A model generated the notes under the pieces. It saw nothing but the letters and a program-made list of their open reading frames with translations, made no database searches and was not told where the DNA came from. Below, piece after piece: positions 1-11,340 of a stretch of DNA of 64,000 nt. The stretch comes from Orientallactaga sibirica (lineage: Eukaryota; Chordata; Mammalia; Rodentia; Dipodidae), in the NCBI GenBank assembly GCA_036365145.1, contig JAEOAD010000015.1:39075501-39139500 (forward strand). The letters are read 5' to 3'. A program made the position numbers and the translations under genes. Positions within the stretch are counted from its first letter, which is position 1, and every line of letters begins with the position of its first letter.

Positions 1-345
1 CAGGCTCAGGAGATGGCTCAGTAGTTAAAAAGCACTTGCTGTGCAAGCACTGATGACCTAGCTTGGATCCCAGTAATCCAGAACCCACATAAAGCCAGAT
101 GCAAATAATGAGCACCTAGAATCCCAGTCCTTCTATGGTAAAATGGAAGGCAGAGACAAGAGAATTCCCATAAGCTTGCAGGCCAGCTAGCCTAGTGAGT
201 GGAACGGCAAACAAGAGACCCTGCCTCAAACAAGAAGGAATGTGAGGACTGAAACCCAAGCTTGTCCTCTGACCTCCACACACATGCCATGACACACATG
301 TACCTGCAGGCACACCCACATACACACTGTACACACATCGGGCTT
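1..345 (+). repeat. B4-like SINE (tRNA head plus B1-like body)
   Basis: The head (about 8-80) reads like the rodent ID/tRNA SINE promoter, with 'agatggctcagtagttaaa' and a B-box-like 'ttggatccca'. The middle has 'ggaaggcagagacaagagaa' and 'gaccctgcctcaaa', which is the degenerate B1 part of B4 elements. The tail (about 270-345) is the usual CA-rich run. The element starts at or before the window edge, so its 5' end and target duplication cannot be seen. It is diverged and therefore old. Confidence 0.6.
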
Positions 346-454
346 TACATGGATACTGGGAAGTCAAACCCAGGCCATCAGGCTTTGCAAGCAAGTACCT
401 TTAATTGCAGAACCATCTCTGCAGCCCTAATATAAGTTTTCTTAATGCCAGAGA

Positions 455-528
455 AAGGCTGGCACTAGAGATACTTCATAGCCTGTACAATGTGGCCCTG
501 GGTTCAATCCCCAGCACCACACTACATC
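455..528 (+). repeat. ID-type SINE fragment
   Basis: A short tRNA-Ala-like ID body: 'ggctggcactagagatactt' followed by 'cctgggttcaatccccagca', which preserves a Pol III B box. No long A-tail is visible. Diverged. Confidence 0.45.
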
Positions 529-1285
529 TTATGCACATTAAAGTGGGGGAATTGTTGAATGTGAGCAGGTAAATCACAGCTCTCTGTGGCCCCTCCTGTT
601 TTATGTACTTCACAGTGACCTGGCAGGACCAGCCACTGAAGCCGACACTGCCTCCCCAGCCGATCTGTAAAATGGGCTTGCAAAGCAGAAATGAGAGTGA
701 CTGCACACTCACAGAAGAGCACAGATTCATCTCACAGAACAGCAGCAGGGACTGGCCTAGAGGATGGAAGACAAGCCTTCTCCATAGAGGAGCCATGGGC
801 TGTCGGGGGTCACCAGAGCAAGCTTGATTATTAACCCAAGAGAAGCTCAGCAGTGGAGAAACCTGCCTAGAGTGGAATGCCATGACTTTCCATATCGGTG
901 CTGGTTCGGCCCCTTCATAGTCATGTGTCCACAGAATGAAGTCTACCTTTCAAACTTTAAGCCGCTTCCTCAGGTCAGTATAGTCATTCTCACTTTGTGT
1001 CCCCAACTTCACTCCTTTTCTACCTTTATTCACATTTTCTATCAGCTCAACTTCTCTGTGTTCCTCAGAGCCCCATGGAAATGCCCCTCCAGTAGCCACC
1101 AGATTGAATTAGCCTGTCTTCCACTGGGTGTACAGGGCACCCATTTATCTCCCTCACTGGGACTTTCATAATCTGCTGCCTGTGTTTTATGCGTTTAAAC
1201 ATTTAAGAAAGTGTTGCCTTGGCATTATCTCCTGAGTCAGGCTGTGCTGGAGGCTGGGCAGGACTGCAGCCTGGAATAAGAGGTT
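529..1285. other. Single-copy sequence, nothing recognised
   Basis: About 750 bases with no repeat family or coding signal that I recognise. Short open frames on both strands have no start context, splice context or familiar protein motif. Confidence 0.5.
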
Positions 1286-1675
1286 CTTATAGACTGAATT
1301 ATAGCCTCAAAGACAAGTCGAAACCCTAACCCTAAGTATCTAGAGATATGGCCTTTCTTGGGAAGAGTCATTGCAGAGGTAGTTACGTTGTGAGGGGCAC
1401 AGTGGGTAGTGTGACCCTAACCCAGCGTTCTTCCAAGAAGTAAAACAGACACAACCCACAGACATACAGGCAGAGACAATCCTGCCACAATGCAGTGAGG
1501 GCCTGGGGCCACCAGAAGCTGAAGATGCCTCCCCTCAAAGGCTCAGAGGGAGGTGGGTCCTGCTGAGCTTTGATCTCGGGCTCCTATCTCCGGCCCTGTG
1601 GCTGCATCCACTCCGGCTGTTTAAACCACCCAGACCATGGGACTTTGCCATGGCAGCCTCGGGAAACTGATACAG
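1286..1675 (+). mobile_element. Old solo LTR, MLT1-type (ERVL-MaLR)
   Basis: The order of motifs follows MLT1 LTRs. It opens with 'tatagactgaattatagcct', then 'cgaaaccctaaccctaagta', 'atggcctttcttgggaagag' and 'cattgcagaggtagtta'. It ends with 'ctgtttaaaccacccagacc', 'catggcagcctcgggaaact' and 'gatac'. The element is strongly diverged and no internal region or second LTR is nearby. The telomere-like 'ccctaaccct' is part of the LTR. Confidence 0.6.
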
Positions 1676-1689
1676 AAATGTTTCTCATT

Positions 1690-1880
1690 TGCATAGAACA
1701 ATGAACAAATAGATAATCACAGGACAGTATGGGATGATGTAGAAAAGGATATCCTTGGTGCAGTCAGAGGGCTTAACAAACAACTCAGTGACTCAGTCTC
1801 AAGGGAGGGTCAGGGAAAGGCTTCGCAGAGCAGGCACAGGTGAGACTGGGTTTTGAAGGATGAGTAGGAATTCCCTGGGA
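1690..1880 (-). repeat. Ancient interspersed repeat, L2-like
   Basis: The run 'gggagggtcagggaaaggct' followed by 'tgagactgggttttgaagga' and 'tgagtagga' matches a very common old mammalian repeat, which I associate with antisense L2 3' sequence. Diverged; the family name is uncertain. Confidence 0.3.
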
Positions 1881-4142
1881 GGTCACTGGAGCCAGAGCAC
1901 TGGAAGCAGACAGCAGTACAACATCTGTGACCTCTCTCATCTCTCCTGAGGGACTGTGCTCCCTGGAGCCCTTAGCACAAGGCTCTCCCCGTGACAGATG
2001 CTCAGCACCTATCTCTTGGACTTGCAGAAAAACCACTCCAGTCGAGGCATAAGGGGTGTGTGGGGGGAGGGGAATGGGGGTCTGGAGTGTGTGGCTGCCA
2101 CCTACAGGCAGGAGCAGAAGCAAGCGGAAGCAGGCACAGCAGAGGACCGGGAAACTTTTAGGACAGGGCTGGCTTTTAAAAGAAAACAAAAACCAAAATT
2201 GGGTTGTTCTCTAGGGCTCCAGCTCAGCTGGGAGGGAAAGCAATTTATGGCCAAAGGAAGTAGCCTGACAGTAAACAAAAATACAGTGACCCAGAGTTCC
2301 CACTAGACAGAAGATAGATGGGGCCGTCGTAAAAATGAGATTAATTTTAATAAGGGCTTTCACCAAGCAGCAGACCCTGGTGGCCAGAGCCTGTCAGAGC
2401 GCCAGGGACAGGCAGTATTGCTGATGGATGGGCCTGACCCCAGAGAGCTGAAGACACAGAGAACAATCGGAAGTTTGGGACTGGCCCCTGGCTGCGACAT
2501 GGATCCAACTCTCTGCATACTTTCTTTGTCTCTGCACTATGGCTCACCAGTTCTGGGGCAGGGGTCCCCGTCACCTCCTCTTGGTGGAGATTGTGAAGGC
2601 TGTGTTTGCACACCTCCAGGAACAAGACGCTCTCTACCCATGACAGCTGTGGGACAGCTTCCCGGATACAGTCACTCAGAACGTCTTTGTTGCTTTGGTC
2701 AGGTCACATCCTACAAAGCGTGTGATCATTCTCCATTCAAACTAGCATGCTTCGTTTAATCCACACAGCCTGAGAACTCACCATGTCATAGGCAGTGAAA
2801 AGAAAGATGGTTAAGGACTGGGTCCTGCCTCCAAGAACTTGCAGAAACAAAGACGGACAGTGGCCTGACCCTGACTATGGACTGAGCCCTGATCCTCATC
2901 ACAGGCAGAGCCCTGACTTTCTTACAGACTCAGCTGTAATCTCAGGTGGTAAATTGAGCCCAGAAAGTAAATACTAGGCCCAACTCAGAATGAGCCTCGT
3001 TGCGGCCTGAATCCTAACCTCTCAAGACCAAGTCCTGACCCTTGTCCCAGCTGAGCCTGGTTCTGATTCATGGGGGAGCCGATGAGAATACAGGTAGCTC
3101 CATGTAGCACATGGTCAGGCCTAAAATGATGTCTGAGTCCGCCGTGCTATAAACGTTCACACAGACCTAAGCACCCTCCCCAAGCCCCCCTGCCACCATG
3201 CTTGTCCAGAATGTCACTGCTCATGTGTGTGTACTCATCGTGCCAGCCCCTCTGCTCATGGAGGACAGGAACGATGTTGGTTACTGGCCCCTCCTTTCCA
3301 TCTCACTGTCTGAACACCTACTGTGTGCAGCTCAGGGCACAAAGACAGGTGGCCTCCTGGTGTGACACAGATAGAAACAAGGGCCCCATTAGATCTTTAA
3401 TCATGTTCTTAATCAACAATTCAGTAAGAGTGATCACACACAGAGAAACATCGTCCTGTGGGGTTTCAGAAGTCAAGCACCTGCCAGCCATGGAAAACCC
3501 GTCCTTGTGATTTCCCAGTTCTTGGCCCCACTGGCATCAGATAGCCCAGGGTCTTGTCAGCGGTTCCCTTGGTTACATATCAATAGATGTCACACAATCA
3601 AGTCTCCACTCCCAAGAGAGTGTTTGAAAGTCAAAGATGTTTGTCTAATGCAAACCAATGTCATGTCAGGAATTACTTTGACTAATAGGCCTTTAATCAG
3701 ATCCTTGTGAGGTCTGGACACTGAGCAGAAGCTTCCGGAAGTTTTCCTGCAGAAAACTACTAGATCCCCAGACTGCAACACCAACCTCCCCACCATTCAG
3801 AAATGCAGAACCCAGATCTGAGTCTTAGGCCAATTCCCCAATGGTCCCCAATAATTGTTAGAGGGTCCTCATAGATCAGAGCCCCTCAATGGAGCAGCCA
3901 GGGAAGGTTCTAGGCTGGTGCACCTGTGCCAGATGGGGACCAGGTCCAGGGAGGCATTTCTGGAATAGCAACAGGAAATGTCCATTTTGTCACCTGGGTA
4001 ACTTCTGCAGGCAGGACCCATCATAGAGCTGAGGAAAGGATAGAGTGTTTATCGCCTGGAGCACTTCTCTCGGGATAAGGGACATGGGAACAGAGTGAAG
4101 TCCTGATGTCAGGCAGGCAGGTGGAGGGTATTTCACATGGGT
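1881..4142. other. Single-copy sequence with short old relics
   Basis: No gene is supported. About 3200-3340 carries an L2-like stretch (an 'atggaggacaggaacgatgt' then 'gaacacctactgtgtgcagc' order). Positions 2815-3070 contain a degenerate repeated motif that is listed separately. The rest shows no recognised family. Confidence 0.45.
2815..3070 (+). repeat. Degenerate repeated motif (ctgagccctgatcct-like)
   Basis: Variants of 'ctgagccctgatcct' recur irregularly: 'gactgggtcctgcct', 'tggcctgaccctgacta', 'ggactgagccctgatcct', 'gcagagccctgacttt', 'cggcctgaatcctaacct', 'ccaagtcctgaccctt' and 'gctgagcctggttctga'. Spacing is roughly 20-40 bases and not constant. It could be an eroded minisatellite or chance clustering. 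Confidence 0.35.
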
Positions 4143-4152
4143 CAATGTACCA

Positions 4153-4302
4153 GCCGGGTGTGGTGGCACATGCCTTTAATCCCAGCACTTGGGAGGAAGA
4201 GGTAGGAGGATCCCTGTGAGTTTGAGGACACCTTGAGACAACAGAGTGAATTCCAGGTCACTCTGGAATTCTGGGCTAGAGTGATACCCTACCTCAAAAA
4301 AA

Positions 4303-4334
<32 letters not shown>

Positions 4335-4335
4335 A
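4153..4335 (+). repeat. B1-type SINE with target duplication
   Basis: This is a 7SL-derived SINE. It starts at 'gccgggtgtggtggcacatg', continues with 'ctttaatcccagcacttggg' and 'gagtgaattccaggtca', and ends in a long A-rich tail. The direct repeat 'caatgtac' (4143-4150 and 4337-4344) flanks it, so both ends of the insertion are visible. Confidence 0.92.
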
Positions 4336-4559
4336 CCAATGTACATAGCTTCCCCCCCACACACACCTCACTGAGCAGGTGCTTAAGGTGCTTAAAGTAG
4401 CATCATCATTCTTGCGGACACATCCTTCTGCTGACTTGGGAAAGCCTTAAGTAGTTCCAGTCCTGGTCAGCTCCCATGTGCTTGTCCCTCCTGCTTGGTT
4501 ATCAGTTTGTAAGGAAGTCACAAGGTTAAAAGAAAGTGACCAGAAATGTTTATAGGCAG

Positions 4560-4960
4560 CACATTACCAATATTTATTGTATTTCACAAAACTGTTCGTG
4601 ATCAGGGAAAAAAAAACAATAAAAATAAACTTTCATCACATCCAGTTTGACGAGCGGGAGCCAGGGATGCTTCTGAGGTGGGCCTTGTTATCACCTTCTC
4701 ACACAGGAGGCTTACAATGATTTGCTTGCCCAGTCTAGGAAACCCTTGAGCCCAGGCCCCTCGGGCTGTAAAGATTTATAACTTACAACCATTTAATTCC
4801 ATAGGCCAAGAAGGTCACAAATCTGAACGCAACATGCTGCTAATAATTAAAAACCTAATAGGGATCTGGGACAAAGTTGCATGTCCCATCTCTTCTCTAA
4901 AGTTAGCGCTTACAATGAGTCATCTCTTTGAGCCTTCAATTTCCTCATGTACTGCAATGA
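4560..4960. promoter_or_regulatory. Candidate conserved non-coding element
   Basis: A repeat-free block with clustered AT-rich motifs: 'tgctaataattaaaaaccta', 'aagatttataacttacaacc', 'aaccatttaattccatagg' and 'caataaaaataaacttt'. It carries isolated CpGs ('gtttgacgagcgggag', 'ttagcgctta'). Homeodomain-type TAAT sites are dense. No splice sites or frame support a coding exon. The call rests on sequence texture only. Confidence 0.25.
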
Positions 4961-6477
4961 GGGAAATTGCCTTCAATTATCCTAAGACATCCTGAAATTG
5001 TACTACAGCACCTGAAGGGCCTTTGAAGGTATGCACGCAACTTCCCTTCAAGAGCAATCTGAACGGGGGCCACTGTCGTCTTCTGTCTGTTCCTGGTATG
5101 TGCTTGACTCAACAGCCTTGACTTGCAGCTGGGCCTTTCCTCCCAAGGGCTTCTGCTATGAGCACAGGGGAGAGCCCCTGTTGTCCTCTGAATGTTCACC
5201 CCATCTCAGTGTTCCCCAGAGCTGGGTCCACTCTCAGAGGCTCAGCTTCAAATCAAACCAGACACACGCTGTGCCTTAGGGGGAGATCCCATCTGCCTGG
5301 GCAGCCTCACGCCTGGAGCACAAGAATGAAAGGACTCCCGAGTTGTCTCCCTGGGGAAATTCCTGAGAGTCCCTTTATCCTCAACCCCCAGGGATTCCAT
5401 GTAGGGTCTAGAAAAGGCTTCTATCTCCTTTCACAAAAGTGATGCTTACATGACGCTCGCCGCAAAGGCTGAGCCCCATACCCTATAGAGTACCCAAGCC
5501 TACCCTTGAGAAAGCTGGCCCAAAGACTCATCCCAACACTTACATTTACAAAGGGGAAAGTGGCTGGGAAGAAGCAAGACCGCCTTGAGCACATCCCTTT
5601 GCAACCCCCAGATGCTTGCTCAGTGAGCCTCTTCTAAGCTGGTTTAGTAACCATCCCATGCAGCAGGCAGAGCCCAGGCTCTGTGGACGTGGAATACAAC
5701 AACTAAATGGAGAGGCCAGGTTTTGTTTCTCAGTGCTTCTGAGTCAGAGGCTCATACAGGCCAGCATCCATTGCCTCACACAAGCTGTGAGGCCCTGAGT
5801 TGGCTCTTGGAGACTTGCAAGGACAGTTCAGGGTCAACTAGAAGTGATGTCAGAAACTCTTACCATCTTAGAATTCTCAAAAATATCACATGATAGAATA
5901 ACAATAAAATCTAAGCTCCTGGGATGTTAGAAACTTGATATTTCTAGAACCAAAGGGGCTACTGGGGGCTGCATGACTTTAAGTTCAGAGGAAGAAAGTT
6001 TCCCCTCCAGTGCCTATGGCAGAGTGACGACCATAACATATGTCAGGAGAAGAAACTGACCTACAGAATGAGCAAAGGAGCAAACGCAGGAGATCTGGGG
6101 AGGAATAAAATGAACACCAAAGGTAGAGAAGGCCTTATGGGATAGGAGGAGGCCACGACTACATAGCTAGTGGCAGGCTCCGTTGACCATCTCCACTTGC
6201 TGTTCACTGAAGCTCTTCCGGGCACTGGAGGAATTGAGGAAGACCAGCCCACACTTGGTCTCATGGAAATTTGCTTGTATGAGACACACTGGACATCTAC
6301 CTCTCCATCCTGTCTTGGTCCTGTCCTCTACAAAATACCAGCTTGATGTAAACAGTTCACCAAACTTTAGTCTACATTAGCAAGGCAGCTCCTGGCAGGA
6401 GCAAGCACGTTAGCAAGCGCAGGGAGGACAGAGCCTGGGGCATGTTCATAGGAAGTGGATATCTAAGGTGGGGCACT

Positions 6478-6496
6478 AGAGAGAGAGAGAGAGAGC
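6478..6496 (+). repeat. (GA)n microsatellite
   Basis: An almost pure run of about nine GA units in single-copy sequence. Confidence 0.9.
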
Positions 6497-7161
6497 ACAT
6501 ACATGCTGGGATGGGGCAGGGGATAAAATGATAGGGGCCCCCAAGAGGCTGGACTCTGTCCTCTTCTCTACATTCCTTTATGGATTGTCTGTGGTGCCAC
6601 CAAGGCACACTTACTGCTCATCGCCTGGTCCCTGACGCAGCCTAGGTAGGGACCTCCTGTTCTTCTCGCAGCAGACCTGTGGGATGTCCTTTCCCTGCCC
6701 CTGGGTGGCTCAATGAGGCCCTGGAGGAGCCATGTGGTGGGCTCAAGGTGTAATGTGCAGGCTTAAGTGTCTCTAAAACAACTAGTAAAAACCCTGACCA
6801 AATCCAAACCAGATGCCCCAGGGCGCGTGGGGCTGAGAGCTGTCAGCGCCTCTGCATTTTCACCTGCTCATGTGGGTTGCACCTGTAGATGGCAGGCATG
6901 CGGGCGGGCTTCAGGTTATCCACCAATTCCACCCCGTGGCCTGTTCAGCAAGGAGCCATTGGAAAGGGTATCAGAGTAAGACCACAGCTCTTTCTTGGGC
7001 CAGCCCCCATTGCTAGTTACCTCCCCTCCTCTAGTTCCTAGCCCAGGCCCTGGGGAGTTATTAATGCCCAAGCTGTACTCCCAGGCAATGGAAATTGGAC
7101 AATTAGCCTTGGCTTCCCTATAAGCAACATGAACAACTTGGATAGTGTCCTCCAAGGACAA

Positions 7162-7560
7162 TAGCTAGTCCATTCATTCAGCCAGACAAACATTGATTGA
7201 GAGTTTGCTATTGGTCAAGCACTGAACTAGGAACTAGAAATAGGATGAACAAAAGCCACAGTGCTTGACTTCACAGAGTTCATTATCCATAGAGACAGAT
7301 AAGCAAAACAAACAAAAAAATAAATGTGCAATTTACAAACTGGTTAATGCTTTCAAAGGATGTCCTGGGTGTGCACGCCAGGAAACATCTAGAGGGCCAA
7401 GGGTGGAGACCTCTCTCAAGAAGAGATATCTAAGCTGAGACCTCATTCTGTGAAGGAACAAATCAGAGGAAATGGTGGGACAGAATGCTCCATGCAAAAG
7501 AATAGCACAAGTCAAGACCCCAAAGAGAAGTGAAGTTAAGTGAAATGAACTGAAGTGTCC
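7162..7560 (-). repeat. Ancient repeat, L2-like, antisense
   Basis: It opens with 'attcattcagccagacaaac' and 'attgattgagagtttgctat', then 'agcactgaactaggaactag' and 'aggatgaacaaaagccacag'. Later come 'atctaagctgagacctcatt' and 'gctccatgcaaaagaatagc'. The order matches the reverse complement of a very common old mammalian repeat, probably L2. Diverged. Confidence 0.4.
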
Positions 7561-8689
7561 CATCTGGGAACAGACTGACAACTGACCACTGAGCAATGCC
7601 AGAGATGACAATGATGACCGTCCCTTGCTAGCCCCAGCCCTCTCTAGGGGGTCTCATCCTCACAGTGTATCTGTTTTTTGCTCCAAAAAGAGCCTCCTGG
7701 GAATAAAGGCTGCAACTCTGACCATACCTAAGTAACTCCTGCCTTCATCATGTCATGGTGGAATCCTCCATCCTCCCCACTTCCCCAGAGAGTATTTTTC
7801 CCAGCCAAAGTGTCCACAGGGCACAGAGTCTCTTGCTTCTCTGATGAGAACCCTGTTGGTGCAGCCTAGACCAGCTCCTTCCACAGCCAGCCTCCCTTCG
7901 GCACCCAGTCCTGCTCTGTCTTGTCACCTCAGAGTCATGCTTGTATGACATGAAAGCATGCTTACTAAAGGCTCATTTCCCAGCACTGCCCTGTCCTCTG
8001 GAACTCAGCTCCTGAACCACAGAAAGCCTCAGGGAGGCACTTTTGCTTAGGTAACCTACAGCCCGGGCTATCCTGTTTCCCTGGGGATCTGTGCTAGTGA
8101 ACATGACTATATGCCTTCCTCTGTCTCCTTTACCCAGGAAGCAGCAACTATCTAGATCTCTTATTTTCTAGGAGGAAGGCCCAGGAAGAGACTTAGAAAA
8201 TTAAAAATTAATTTAGAGTCTAAATAGCAACTGTTTACATAGAGTAAAGTCCCCCTTCGTCACCTCCAGGGTTATAGGGGTCCTAACACTCTAGTGACTA
8301 CCCAGGCAATTGATTGGAGATCATTCCATTGTCCCAGGCCCCCTTCTACCTCTCTCTGTCTCCCTGTCTCTCTAGATGACTGAAGCCACGCCTCATCTTT
8401 TTCTCCAAGTCTCCCAGGTGTGATGTGGCCATCATAAACCCTGCCTGCAGGGACAAGAGGTTGCTCCCTGCTCAGGAACAGGCCTGCAGGAAAAGCCAAT
8501 GTCCCTTTCCTGCATCTTTCCCTGTACGAATCTACTTTCTCTTCCAAAGCCCAGACCTAATCTCTCTCCATAGGAAAGCCTTTCCTCTCCTGCCTTGGCT
8601 GAACTCAAAGACGAGGTGGCCTCCCATCACCCCAGTCCCTCCGTGGAGCCCTGCGGGGCAGGATGGAACCACCTCTAAGCCTGGATAAA

Positions 8690-8955
8690 GGTGAATTCCA
8701 GCAGTTGCGAGAGGTTATTTTTGGACCTGAAACAAATGGTAAATGAAGCGCTCCTGGCCTTCCAAGTCGTCTTTGCTTTATGCTGCAAGGCCCAAAACTA
8801 ACATTTTCATAATAATTTTCCAGTATCAAAGTGATAGTTTTGATTCAAGACAGCTGAAGCCTGCAAAACTGTGTGGCAGCCTCTCCTGCCCTCCAGCCAA
8901 ACATGTGCCTTTCTCTCCATTTTAACACCTTTGATAATCATCAAAAAATGCATGG
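8690..8955. promoter_or_regulatory. Candidate conserved non-coding element
   Basis: Repeat-free block with 'acattttcataataattttc', 'tgatagttttgattcaagac' and 'acctttgataatcatcaaaa'. The last contains a tight palindromic TGAT/ATCA cluster. Flanking sequence is GC-richer. No exon structure is visible. The call is from sequence texture only. Confidence 0.25.
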
Positions 8956-9179
8956 CCCCAGCACTTTTCGCAGTTCTGTGACCAGAAGAGCCACCCCTGG
9001 AAGGAGAGCGTTGAAAGTGTGTTTTCCTTCTGTGATACCCTGAGCCCAGGCTTTGTCCTCCCTGACTCCCTCTCTACATTCCATTAGTGATGTCTGATGA
9101 AGGAATTGGCCTTGCTGCTGCTTTTGAAAATGGGGGGGAGCCCAAGAAATACAGAAACCCAATATCATGGAAAACTGAT

Positions 9180-9480
9180 ATAATCTTTTCAAAACTGTAA
9201 AGATTGCTCACCAAAAGGAACATCTGCACGGAAAAAAGAAAAAGGCTTTAAACAAACTGGAAAGGGGTCAGGTAACTTGTAAAGACTGGGGTGCTGGGGA
9301 GACGGCTGGCTCTTCCATGGCCTGCTGTCACTCTGGAGGCGATGGCCATGTCGGAGGAGCCCGTTCCCTCACCGAGAGCTCCCGCCATCTGGAATTCATT
9401 GCAGGATAGAACACTGGGGTTTGTAAAAAGAAACCCAGCCTTATGATAATTGTTCCTTAAATCATTAATATGGTCCCAGG
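9180..9480. promoter_or_regulatory. Candidate conserved non-coding element
   Basis: Repeat-free block that starts A-rich ('ctttaaacaaactggaaagg') and then keeps several CpGs ('ggaggcgatggccatgtcgg', 'cctcaccgagagctcccgcc'). It ends in 'aaatcattaatatgg'. The surviving CpGs beside TAAT motifs are unusual for neutral DNA here. No coding support. Confidence 0.25.
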
Positions 9481-10889
9481 ACCAGATGGAGAGTAAGAAG
9501 GGAGCAGGGACAGGCCAGGGACCTGGAGTCCTGGCTCACGCCACTGCCCTCCACCCTCAGAAGCTCTGCCACACCTCCTCCCAGGAAACAGCTTCAGAAC
9601 AGATGCTAGACTTTTTCCCAGCTAGCCTCTGGGTGTCCTGGAGACATTGCTGCAAAACAGCTATCGGCAGAGCTCCTGCTGTCCCTGGTGCCTTCTTGCT
9701 TCAGACGCTTGGAGTAGCTGACAGTAAGACAAAGTCCTTGCATGAGGCTTGGCTGTAGGTGCTTTTGGGGATGAGGTGGCACATATCCAGTGCCTCTGCC
9801 ACACTCGGGAACCTGCCAAGTGCTGAGTCACACACATTAGCCACGTAAGCTAACAAGAGCCAGTGAAGGCCAGGGTGAAACGGGTGACTCAGTGTATTAG
9901 ACCACCAGCATTCTGGGATGGAAGAAGCTAGTGTGGGCCGGTCATGGGGCCTTAGAATAACAGATGTGCAGCTCTGAGTATCTGACTGTCTGTGAAGCCT
10001 GAGCTCACAGCTCCTCAGAGCTGGAAACTTTACTCTCTGCTGAGAGCCGACCTCTTCACCCCAGGATACACCCAGGCACTGAGAGGTGTTTGTGGGCCCT
10101 AGGGAATCGGGGAGACCCCACACATTTCAACCCGATTCTCCATCCCTTGCAAGTGGTTCCTCCTCAGGACTCCTGTCTTGGAGAAGGCATTGCTGTATCC
10201 CAAACTGGGATTCATCCCTCCCAGCCCTCTTGTCCTGTCTCCATGTCCAGTCCCCACAGCCTGATGGGCTGTGCTCATCCTGGCCCCTCGGGTCTTGGGC
10301 TGTGGGAGCAACCACCATCTTGGAAGTTGTCAGGTACTGTGTTAGAAGGAATGACTGCCTTAAAGGCCTTGGTGTTGGTAATTCGATCCATGAGCAACTT
10401 CCTCACACTCTCAGAGGAATTCATAATGAAGAACCATCCAATCACAAGAGAGGGTAGGAGGGGTGTTCTTCTTGGTTGGGGGAGGGGCAGAAATCATGAT
10501 GGCACCATGACCATGGAGGCACATATCAGTCCCATGCCATCTGTCACCAAGTCTTCTTTCTAAGTGTCTCAAGAAGCTATGCTCTTACGTGAGTTGACAA
10601 AGCAGCCTCCTCGGGAGCATCTCTTCTAGGAAATACCTAGTCTCTTTTAAGCCCACCCACCCAGTCACATCTCCTCTCCAAAGCTCTCCTGAGGCAGCCT
10701 TCCCCCAACAAGGACTCAGATGTGTTCATGAATTCAGTCACTCATCCATCAGCCTCTCCATCTAACGGACCAAAAATACCTGTTGTTAAGAGAAAGATGA
10801 ACGAGAGAAAGGGCAGAAGGGAGGGATGGATGGCAAAACTCACTTGGGTTGGAAGTGAGTTGGATAGACAGAAAGGTTAGAAGGAACAG

Positions 10890-11000
10890 AGCCGTGTCTG
10901 AACACTGAGTGATCAGAGAAAGTTCTGGAAAAGGAGTGGCTGGATGTGAGCCTTGAAGGGGAAGAAGCTATTCAAGGAGCACAGGCTGGGCCAATTTCTG
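10890..11000 (-). repeat. Ancient repeat fragment, L2-like
   Basis: The run 'ctggatgtgagccttgaagg' plus 'ttcaaggagcacaggctggg' resembles the same old repeat seen at 7162-7560, in the same orientation. Short and diverged. Confidence 0.25.
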
Positions 11001-11234
11001 GTGGGACTCTGTAGAGAGGGCCACCCCAAGCTACTAAGCCCGGCCTCTGGTCTGAAGATCAGCAGAAACATAAGGAGCCCCTCAGGCAGGTGATATGATT
11101 AACCACTGAGCCAGGGAGAAGGTCTATGTCTGTAGCACATCTCTCCTTCTCCGACTGGAACAGACATTGTGAACAAGACTTGGCAGAAGGAGAGCGAGAA
11201 CTATGTCACATGAGCAATTACTATTGTTATACTT

Positions 11235-11340
11235 GAGTCTGAGAGCAAGACCCAGCTTTGTTCACTGAGTCAGCCCCAGACGCTGAGACCACAGTGCCCA
11301 GCACATAGTATTTGCTCAATAAACTATCACAGGCTGGCTG
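11235..11340 (+). repeat. L2 3' end fragment
   Basis: 'cagtgcccagcacatagtat' followed by 'ttgctcaataaa' is the terminal signature of L2 (and MIR), with its AATAAA. The upstream 5' part is too diverged to place. Confidence 0.4.

Larger units (their letters stand above)
4345..7160. other. Single-copy sequence, repeat-poor
   Basis: About 2.8 kb with almost no recognisable repeats apart from a short (GA)n run near 6478-6496. Open frames are short and overlap on both strands, as expected for non-coding DNA. The part around 4560-4960 looks conserved in character and is listed separately. Confidence 0.5.
7561..10724. other. Single-copy sequence, repeat-poor
   Basis: About 3.2 kb without a recognised SINE, LINE or LTR. 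Two sub-blocks (8690-8950 and 9180-9480) are listed as candidate regulatory elements. Open frames of up to 157 residues near 9.7-10.6 kb lie on both strands, share no known protein motif and are not bounded by good splice signals. Confidence 0.5.

Noticed and set aside
1318..1336. Telomere-like 'ccctaaccct' stretch
   Set aside because: It is part of the MLT1-type LTR and has no repeat array.
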